The position numbers and the translations under genes are program-made. The notes below the pieces were generated by a model. It had not been told where the DNA came from and did no database searches. It worked only from the letters and a program-made list of their open reading frames with translations. DNA of 64,000 nucleotides from Marinococcus luteus_A (GTDB lineage Bacteria; Bacillota; Bacilli; Bacillales; Marinococcaceae). The DNA lies in assembly GCF_034497705.1 (NCBI RefSeq), contig NZ_JAXRUV010000011.1, forward strand, positions 22,890 through 86,889. Reading direction: 5' to 3'. Shown here one piece after another: positions 58,126-64,000 of this stretch; the first letter of the stretch is position 1; the number at the start of each line of letters is the position of its first letter.

Positions 58126-59289
58126 TTAGGACGAGGGAGACTGATAACCCAGAAGCCGGCCGGCGAGCTGGTCAATGACCATATCGTCCATAGGAGGATT
58201 ATGAAGCCCAGCGCGGATATCACGGTAGTGACGCTGCAGCGGGTTGGAGGCGGAAAGACTTCTGGCCCCGGCCACCCGCATGGCAAGGTCAACTACTTCA
58301 ACGGCTTCGTTTACGATGCTCGTTTTGGCTGCGCCTAATTCGCCTTTCATCTGCTGTCTCGTTTCGGTACTGGATTCATCCCATTTTAGCGCAATAGAAT
58401 GGAGGAAGTGCCTGCTTTGCAGAAGTTTGAGCTCCATACGGCCGAGTTTTTCCCGAACGTTCGGAAGCTCCGAGATCGTTCTATTAATGCTGTTCGGCGA
58501 GTAGGAAGCAGCGAAACGGGCAGCTTCATCAGCTGCGGCCTGTGCAATTCCCAGGTAACAGGCCGGAATGTGCAGAAGCCAACCAGCGGCCGGTTTATTG
58601 CCGGGAACGATATATTGGGCCAGGTGGTTTTCTGGCACCCGGACGTTTTCAAGCATCACATCATGACTGCCGGTCGCGCGCATGGCAATCGAATCCCACG
58701 TATCGATAATAGATATTCCTGCAGCTTCCTTCGGTACAACGAAGTAGGCTGTAGCATCTTCTTCCGCAATATGTGCCGTTACGATAAAGTAATCAAGCAC
58801 GGGCGACATGGTGGCGAATGTTTTTCGACCATTCAGGATCCATCCGCTTTCCCGGGGTTCAGCGATGGTCCCCGGTGTGCCGCCGCGGGTCGGGCTGCCG
58901 GTCGCGGCTTCGGTCGCGATATTGTTCAGGACGGCTCCGTTTTCTACGATATCTTTCATGACACGGCTGTACAAATTTTCCTCCCACGGCCGTGTTTCGT
59001 TTAAATTTTTAACGATCCCGACATGCCACCCAATAGCAAGCGACGTGGATCCGTCGTAGCGGGCGATAAGCTCCTGGGCTTCCACGAGTTCAAGCAGGCC
59101 GGCATCAATACCGCCAAAAGCAGCCGGTGCCGTTAAGGCCGGATAGCCAATACTTTTTAGTGCATCGATATTTTCGACTGGAAAAGTGCCGTTCTGGTCA
59201 TGCTCCTCTGTCCGTTCTGCGAATTCCCGGACCGTTTCTTCGAGCTGCTGCAGCCGCTCGGCTTTTGTAGAAAAGGTGGTCATAATCAT
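58126..59289 (-). CDS. Acyl-CoA dehydrogenase-family flavoprotein (YdbM-like)
   Basis: 387-residue FAD protein with the acyl-CoA dehydrogenase three-domain layout: helical N-domain, middle beta domain (NNIATEAATGSPTRGG and GWILNGRKTFATMSPVLDYF), and C-terminal helices ending AMRVAGARSLSASNPLQRHYRD. The SNPLQRHYRDI motif and lack of the usual catalytic Glu position resemble the DszC/SfnC-type flavin monooxygenases and YdbM rather than fatty acid dehydrogenases, so the reaction may be an oxygenation. GGAGG lies 7 bases before ATG 59289. Confidence 0.82.
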   Translation of the reverse strand: MIMTTFSTKAERLQQLEETVREFAERTEEHDQNGTFPVENIDALKSIGYPALTAPAAFGGIDAGLLELVEAQELIARYDGSTSLAIGWHVGIVKNLNETRPWEENLYSRVMKDIVENGAVLNNIATEAATGSPTRGGTPGTIAEPRESGWILNGRKTFATMSPVLDYFIVTAHIAEEDATAYFVVPKEAAGISIIDTWDSIAMRATGSHDVMLENVRVPENHLAQYIVPGNKPAAGWLLHIPACYLGIAQAAADEAARFAASYSPNSINRTISELPNVREKLGRMELKLLQSRHFLHSIALKWDESSTETRQQMKGELGAAKTSIVNEAVEVVDLAMRVAGARSLSASNPLQRHYRDIRAGLHNPPMDDMVIDQLAGRLLGYQSPSS

Positions 59290-59687
59290 ACTGCTGCCTC
59301 CAAAATGATGGAATTTTATTTGAATAAGGTTGCCGTATTTTTATTTGCATATATATGAAATCATATTCTCTCTTTGGAAGCAAAAAAACAGCTTGCATCA
59401 GGAAAATAAAGGATAATGAAGCTTGTTCGTGCTGATGTAAGGCTTTAAGAAAGAAAAAAGCCGTAAGAAAACCTGACGTCGTTTTATTGTTTTACCGGAA
59501 AAAACAGTTAAATCGCGATATAGACGGTGATATGATTATATAATGAGGATATCTCACGTAACCACAAAATATCGTGAATTACGGCAAATTCTATGAAATT
59601 AGTGTATTTGTTATTTTTCGTTTAATTCTGCATAATGCAAAAGTTCCATAAATTTCAGCATACATAAACAGGAAGGGGTCCCCCATC
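59290..59687 (+). promoter_or_regulatory. 398-base intergenic region upstream of the betaine carrier
   Basis: A/T-rich, no convincing ORF. The best promoter is TTGTTA (59608-59613), 17 bases, CATAAT (59631-59636). A perfect TATAAT at 59539-59544 with no -35 may be a second start. The long leader suits an osmotically controlled gene; no riboswitch was recognised. Confidence 0.5.
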
Positions 59688-61220
59688 GTGGAGAATCAAA
59701 AACCAAGAGTAGGCTTTGTGTTTTACGGAGCCCTGGTAATACTACTTATTATGGCGGTTGTCGGAGTTGCAGTCCCGGAATCGTTTTTTAATGCCACTTC
59801 CGCAGTGCAGACATTCGTGTCAAACCGTTTTGGATGGTATTATCTTTTAATTGTATCGGCATTTGTACTTTTATGTATTTATTTTATTTTCAGCCGGTAT
59901 GGAAATATTCGTCTCGGAAAGCCGGATGACCGGCCGGAGTACAGCTATCCAACATGGTTTGCGATGCTGTTCAGTGCCGGAATGGGGGTCGGTCTTGTAT
60001 TCTGGAGCGGAGCGGAAACGGTATCGCACTATGCAACGAGCGCTCCGGAAGCAGAGGTTGGAACAGATCAGGCGCTCGTTGATTCCATGCGCTACATGTT
60101 CCTGCACTGGGGGATACACCCGTGGGCGATTTACGGCATTACGGCCATCTGTTTTGCGTATTTTACGTTCCGGCGCGGAGCCCCAGGCATGGTAAGCGCC
60201 ATGCTCAGCCCGATTATGAACGAAAAAGGCATCGGCGGAAAAGCAGTGGACATTATTGCATTGGTGGCAACGGTATCAGGCATTGCAACTACCCTTGGCA
60301 TTGGGGCGGCGCAGGTGTCCGGCGGTATGGCTTATTTGTTTGATACACCGAACAATTACACGGTGCAGTTGATTGTTATTATCATTATTACAGTCTTGTT
60401 TTTAGTATCAGCTTATACTGGCTTAAATAAAGGAATCAAATTCCTGAGTAATGCGAACATCTACTTAACGATCGTTTTATTTATCTTAATGCTTTTTGTC
60501 GGGCCGACGTTATTTTCCATGAATTTGTTTACGAATACGATCGGAACGTATCTTCAGTCGCTTCCAAGCATGAGCTTCCGGATCGCACCAACGTCCGATA
60601 GCGCAAGGGAGTGGATTAATGCGTGGACAATCTTTTATTGGGCCTGGTGGATCTCCTGGTCGCCGTTTGTTGGAATATTTATTGCCCGTGTGTCGAGAGG
60701 GCGGACGTTGAAAGAATTTACGATCGGTGTCATTTTGGTACCGTCGATTGTCAGCTTTATCTGGTTCTCTCTGTTTGGCGGTGCTACGTTAAACGTACAG
60801 AGCACTGGTCTTGCGGATGTTTCTTCACTGGCTGCTGAGGAAGCCATCTTTGGTGTATTTGATAACTATGCGCTTAGCGCGGTGTTGTCTGTGATTACGC
60901 TTCTTTTGATCATTTCCTTCTTTATTACGTCCGCGGACTCTGCGACGTTCGTGCTTGGCATGCAGACATCGAACGGGGCATTAAACCCTTCCGCAGTCGT
61001 AAAATTCATCTGGGGAATTATGCTTTCAGCTACCGCGGCAGTACTGCTTTATTCCGGAGGGATAGATGCACTGCAGAACGTCATGATTATATCAGCACTT
61101 CCATTTTCCGTTGTAATGATACTGATGGTGTTCTCGCTATTCAAAGCGCTGAGAGAAGAAACAGATATTGAAACAAAGGATAAAAGTAAAAATACAGATA
61201 AGCCGGATAAGGCTTCTTAA
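59688..61220 (+). CDS. opuD: BCCT-family glycine betaine transporter (OpuD-like)
   Basis: Sodium-coupled compatible-solute importer of 510 residues with twelve helices. Betaine-site Trp motifs GVGLVFWSGAETVSHY and AWWISWSPFVGIFIARVSRGR, plus the glycine-rich helix AGMGVG, are diagnostic. It would bring in glycine betaine during salt stress. The charged C-terminal tail (ETDIETKDKSKNTDKPDKAS) is the osmosensing part in relatives such as BetP, here short. Starts at GTG 59688 behind GGAAGGGG. Monocistronic. Confidence 0.93.
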   Translation: MENQKPRVGFVFYGALVILLIMAVVGVAVPESFFNATSAVQTFVSNRFGWYYLLIVSAFVLLCIYFIFSRYGNIRLGKPDDRPEYSYPTWFAMLFSAGMGVGLVFWSGAETVSHYATSAPEAEVGTDQALVDSMRYMFLHWGIHPWAIYGITAICFAYFTFRRGAPGMVSAMLSPIMNEKGIGGKAVDIIALVATVSGIATTLGIGAAQVSGGMAYLFDTPNNYTVQLIVIIIITVLFLVSAYTGLNKGIKFLSNANIYLTIVLFILMLFVGPTLFSMNLFTNTIGTYLQSLPSMSFRIAPTSDSAREWINAWTIFYWAWWISWSPFVGIFIARVSRGRTLKEFTIGVILVPSIVSFIWFSLFGGATLNVQSTGLADVSSLAAEEAIFGVFDNYALSAVLSVITLLLIISFFITSADSATFVLGMQTSNGALNPSAVVKFIWGIMLSATAAVLLYSGGIDALQNVMIISALPFSVVMILMVFSLFKALREETDIETKDKSKNTDKPDKAS

Positions 61221-61232
61221 AATAAAGTTCAG

Positions 61233-61262
61233 GACTCCCATTTTTACATGGGGGTCTTTTTT
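61233..61262 (+). terminator. Terminator after the betaine transporter gene
   Basis: GACTCCCAT, TTTTAC, ATGGGGGTC, then T6. Confidence 0.87.
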
Positions 61263-61386
61263 ATTGGTAAAAATTGGAACAGTTTAATACCAGCGCTTAG
61301 TACCTTGTTATATACTTTTCCGCAAAAGAAGGAAATTTGTTTAGAAAATTGAATTTTTTGGATACAATATGTGTGGAGGTGAAAAA

Positions 61387-62010
61387 GTGAAAAAGAAATT
61401 ATTATTCAGTTCTATTTTTGCAATTATGGCTACAATCTTTATTTTCGCTTCACCGGGTACCACTAAGGCCTCTATGCTGGAAACAGAAGCACAGGGACCG
61501 GAAGTAACGGCGCTTCAGCAGGATTTAATACAGATGGGATACTTACATACGAATGCGACCGGTTATTACGGCTCAGCAACAGCACAGGCAGTAGAGCAGT
61601 TTCAAAGTGATTTTGGTTTAACCGTGGACGGTGCGGCCGGAACGCAGACAACAAGCCGGATGGATGAAGTAACTTCTGTGGCCAAGGCGGTGTATGGAGA
61701 GGCCCGGGGAGAAGCATTTGAGGGACAAATTGGTGTAGCAGCGGTAATTTTAAACCGTCTTGAATCTCCAGAATTCCCGAATAACGTAAACGGTGTTATT
61801 CAACAGCAGAATGCTTTCACTGCAGTAGCTGACGGGCAGTACAACATGACGCCGGACCAGACAGCGTATGAAGCGGTCAAGCAGGCATGGAATGGATACG
61901 ATCCATCACAGGGTTCGATGTATTATTACAACCCAGAGGATGTCACCTCTGACTGGATCTGGACCCGGACGCCGAATTTATCTATCGGTCAGCACGTTTT
62001 TGCAAGCTGA
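61387..62010 (+). CDS. Secreted cell-wall hydrolase, SleB type
   Basis: Exported lytic transglycosylase-like protein of 207 residues: signal peptide (about 1-29), one peptidoglycan-binding domain (VTALQQDLIQMGY through VDGAAGTQTTSRM, about 33-90) and a SleB/hydrolase-2 domain with catalytic Glu in YGEARGEAFEGQIGVAAVIL, NAFTAV and the Tyr-rich YYYNPEDV end. Such proteins open spore cortex on germination or remodel vegetative wall. GTG 61387 is favoured over ATG 61369 because GGAGGTG sits between them. Confidence 0.9.
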   Translation: MKKKLLFSSIFAIMATIFIFASPGTTKASMLETEAQGPEVTALQQDLIQMGYLHTNATGYYGSATAQAVEQFQSDFGLTVDGAAGTQTTSRMDEVTSVAKAVYGEARGEAFEGQIGVAAVILNRLESPEFPNNVNGVIQQQNAFTAVADGQYNMTPDQTAYEAVKQAWNGYDPSQGSMYYYNPEDVTSDWIWTRTPNLSIGQHVFAS

Positions 62011-62022
62011 TGATTGGAACCA

Positions 62023-62051
62023 GGAATCTGCCGGGGGCAGGTTCCTTTTTT
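62023..62051 (+). terminator. Terminator after the SleB-like gene
   Basis: GGAATCTGC, CGGGG, GCAGGTTCC (one G-U), then T6. Confidence 0.83.
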
Positions 62052-62119
62052 CGTGCCTGAACAAATATGGTACGATAAATGATCATAAGCATGGACTCGG
62101 AAGGCGCCAGGAGGAAAAA

Positions 62120-62590
62120 ATGAAAGAAATTAAAGAAGCAAAACCGTCAGAAGCAGCTCTGATTAATGCCATTATGCATGAAGCGTTTTGGGAGTACCGG
62201 AACGAAACGCCGCCGTCAGGAGCCATTGAGGAAACGACAGAAGCTATTCAGTCTGGATTGGAGCAGGGAGAGCGGGCGGCCGTCTGGTGGAAGGACGGGG
62301 AAGCGGCAGCGATGATCCGTTTTCGGGCAGAGGAAGAATATATCTATTTTCACCGTTTATCGGTTCGGCCGTCCTATCGCGGCCACGGCGCTGCTGCCGC
62401 GCTTGTCCACTGGGTGGAAGAAACTGCAGCAGAGGAACATTTTAAAGGCGTGTATTGTAAAGTGCGGGCATCAACGCCAGGAAACATCCGTATGTATGAA
62501 CGGATGGGCTACGGTACAGTCAGAGAATATACTGCAGAAAAAGAAGGGAAGCCCCCGTTCGGGGTTGTAGTTATGGAAAAGATGCTGTAA
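62120..62590 (+). CDS. GNAT-family N-acetyltransferase
   Basis: 156-residue acetyltransferase with the acetyl-CoA loop YRGHGAAAALVHWVEETA (the R-x-x-G-x-A/G core) after the beta-4 strand IYFHRLSVRPS, and MYERMGYGTVREY near the end. AGGAGG lies 5 bases before ATG 62120; upstream in-frame codons back to 61868 overlap the hydrolase gene and are not coding. Substrate unknown. Confidence 0.85.
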   Translation: MKEIKEAKPSEAALINAIMHEAFWEYRNETPPSGAIEETTEAIQSGLEQGERAAVWWKDGEAAAMIRFRAEEEYIYFHRLSVRPSYRGHGAAAALVHWVEETAAEEHFKGVYCKVRASTPGNIRMYERMGYGTVREYTAEKEGKPPFGVVVMEKML

Positions 62591-62612
62591 ATGTCAATTG
62601 CGGCCGGGGCTT

Positions 62613-63833
62613 TCATATTTTGTTTAATAATTCCTGCATGCGTAGAAGTGTGATGAGGCCGGCGGCAAATGGAAGCACAGCCACGAGGCCAATAGCCCAA
62701 GAAGCGTTCAGCGTGTCTACGAACAGGCCGGCCAGCAAGGCCCCAAAGGCATACCCGCTGTCCCGCCAGAAACGGTAAACGCCGTTTGCTTTGGCCCGCC
62801 AGGGGGCGGGAGCTGTGTCGCTGACGGCGGCGATGAGAACCGGATACACCATCGCCGTCCCGAGACCGAGCAGAATGGAGCTTCCGAGCCACCATCCGTA
62901 GGAAGAGCCGGCCAACAGGGCCCAAAGAGAAAAGGCCTGGAGCCAGAGGCCGCCAACAATCAATCGCTTGCGGCCGATCACATCGCTCCAGGGACCGGTA
63001 AACAATTGGGCGATCCCCCAGGCGAGGGGGTATGCTGCTACGATAATGCCAATTTGACTGACAGATAACCCGCCAGACGCAAAGAAAAGGGGAAACAAGC
63101 CCCAGGCCATGCCATCCTTAAGATTGGTCGTCAGCCCGGCAAAGCTGAAGCTCGATAGGGCCGGCTGCTTCCAGGTGGTTTGGGAAAAGGCCTGCCAAAA
63201 GGATAGAGAGGCTTCTCCGGAAGCAGTCTGGCGTGCAACCTGTCTGCTCGTATCAGGAACGAACAGCGAAAGCAATAAACCTATACCGACGATACCGAAG
63301 CCTAGAAGAAAGGGTTCTGGACGCAGTGAGGTCGTGGAAGCAATATAGCCGGAAACAGCGGCCATAATAGAAAGCCCCATATAACCGGCAAATTCATTCA
63401 GACCAACAGCTGTCCCGCGCTGGGTCGGTTTCGCCAGATCCACCTTCATATTCACAGTCATCGACCAGGTAAGCCCCTGATTAATACCTAAGAAGATATT
63501 GGCGACGATAATCATCCACCAGGAAGAGGCAAAAATAATCAGAAGGGGCACAAAAAAACCGGATGCCCATCCAATCAGTAATATCTGCTTGCGTCCAAAG
63601 CGGTCGGCAAGAGTCCCCGCCAGGAGATTGACGAGGGCTTTAGAAAACCCAAAACTGACAATAAAGGACAGGGCAGCACTGGCTGATGCGAGGCCAAACA
63701 ACTCCTCGCCTATTAACGGAAGAACGGTACGCTCCAAACCCACCATGGAGCCGACAAAGACGTTGATCAGCACCAATAGAAAAAAAGGAAGCCGATTTTC
63801 AACAATTCCAATGGCAGAAGTCGTGGTCTTCAT
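62613..63833 (-). CDS. Major facilitator superfamily transporter
   Basis: Membrane carrier of 406 residues with twelve hydrophobic helices. The loop between helices 2 and 3 has the MFS motif GTLADRFGRKQILLIGW, and PWSDVIGRKRLIVGG repeats it in the second half. The N-terminal helix carries GLERTVLPLI. Substrate, often a drug or sugar, cannot be read. AAGGAGG lies 7 bases before ATG 63833. It is 80 bases downstream of a partial gene on the same strand. Confidence 0.87.
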   Translation of the reverse strand: MKTTTSAIGIVENRLPFFLLVLINVFVGSMVGLERTVLPLIGEELFGLASASAALSFIVSFGFSKALVNLLAGTLADRFGRKQILLIGWASGFFVPLLIIFASSWWMIIVANIFLGINQGLTWSMTVNMKVDLAKPTQRGTAVGLNEFAGYMGLSIMAAVSGYIASTTSLRPEPFLLGFGIVGIGLLLSLFVPDTSRQVARQTASGEASLSFWQAFSQTTWKQPALSSFSFAGLTTNLKDGMAWGLFPLFFASGGLSVSQIGIIVAAYPLAWGIAQLFTGPWSDVIGRKRLIVGGLWLQAFSLWALLAGSSYGWWLGSSILLGLGTAMVYPVLIAAVSDTAPAPWRAKANGVYRFWRDSGYAFGALLAGLFVDTLNASWAIGLVAVLPFAAGLITLLRMQELLNKI

Positions 63834-63913
63834 CGTTTATCCTCCTTCCTTAATAATTAATGGTGTCTCTGCGGGGTTTTTCCTGTAAAGACCTTGATGT
63901 TTTTGCGGAAGCT

Positions 63914-64000
63914 TTACCTTTCAACAGCCTCTACCATGTAATGGCCCTCATTGATGACATGCGTGGTGGTTGTAAAACCATAGGAGGCGATCGTTTGGGC
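63914..64000 (-). CDS. Partial gene at window end, C-terminal 28 codons only
   Basis: The minus strand is open from the edge to a TAA at 63916-63914 and reads, near its end, ASYGFTTTHVINEGHYMVEA. The composition looks coding, but too little is visible to name a family. It may be co-transcribed with the MFS gene. Confidence 0.45.
   Translation of the reverse strand, partial: AQTIASYGFTTTTHVINEGHYMVEAVER

Noticed and set aside
61868..62119. Longer start for the GNAT gene at 62.1 kb
   Set aside because: It overlaps the hydrolase gene and its terminator in another frame; a perfect AGGAGG lies right before ATG 62120.
1..64000. Insertion sequences, prophage, CRISPR arrays, tRNA or rRNA genes
   Set aside because: No transposase, integrase, phage or Cas-like proteins, no regularly spaced repeats and no tRNA-like cloverleaf were seen by reading; a dedicated search could still find small RNAs.

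Overview
The window comes from a Gram-positive, low-to-mid GC member of the Bacillaceae, probably a salt- or alkali-tolerant one. The evidence is AAGGAGG-type ribosome sites with many GTG/TTG starts, Bacillus-type gene sets (yhfU-yhfT-yhfS, PucR, qoxABCD, mhqRED, YjcD-like helicase, YdbM-like dehydrogenase, zinc-independent RpsN2), a BCCT betaine carrier and acidic surface proteins. No rRNA, tRNA, insertion sequence, prophage or CRISPR array was seen. The window is chromosomal and metabolic, and both ends cut a gene.

Layout: (1) 1-5.3 kb: a citrate/dicarboxylate-type two-component system, a DASS-family sodium:dicarboxylate carrier and a D-tartrate dehydratase, forming a D-tartrate uptake and dehydration locus with a repeat array and a cre-like site in its control region. 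(2) 5.3-8.7 kb: the convergent bioY-acyl-CoA ligase-thiolase cluster under a clear BirA operator; the thiolase lacks its second catalytic cysteine. (3) 8.7-20.3 kb: a reductive pyrimidine degradation island: PucR regulator, NCS1 permease, dihydropyrimidinase, two-subunit dihydropyrimidine dehydrogenase (PreA/PreT), nitrilase-type beta-ureidopropionase, omega-amino acid aminotransferase and a second, M20-type carbamoylase. Three control regions carry TnrA/GlnR-type palindromes at nearly the same distance from candidate -10 boxes, so the island looks nitrogen-controlled. (4) 20.3-35 kb: an alcohol-dehydrogenase remnant, a UvrD-like helicase, an aldehyde dehydrogenase, GrpB, an FAD monooxygenase, TenA, the ergothioneine genes egtB-egtD (egtB seems to start at AUC), an SDR, aconitase, HtpX and a His-free CopC-like surface protein. 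(5) 35-43.6 kb: RarD and a molybdenum cofactor island (moeB, modAB, moaC, moeA, mobB, moaE, moaD, mobA, moaA, moaB). (6) 43.7-50.5 kb: a methyltransferase, a sodium:solute symporter and the qoxABCD quinol oxidase operon. (7) 50.5-64 kb: SDRs, flavin reductase, RpsN2, the quinone-stress operon mhqR-mhqE-mhqD with a perfect operator palindrome, an SMP-30/sulfite-oxidase-like pair, an acyl-CoA dehydrogenase-like protein, a betaine transporter, a SleB-like hydrolase, GNAT proteins and an MFS carrier.

How the parts connect: the pyrimidine island can take uracil or thymine through dihydropyrimidine and N-carbamoyl-beta-amino acid to beta-alanine and malonate semialdehyde, with the aldehyde dehydrogenase at 22.9 kb a possible next step. 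The molybdenum cofactor genes could supply the sulfite-oxidase-like enzyme at 56 kb. I found no single wholly novel machine. The strongest leads are the shared nitrogen-control architecture of the pyrimidine island, the non-canonical egtB start, the thiolase with an incomplete active site, and the unassigned 20-bp palindrome in front of the CopC-like gene.
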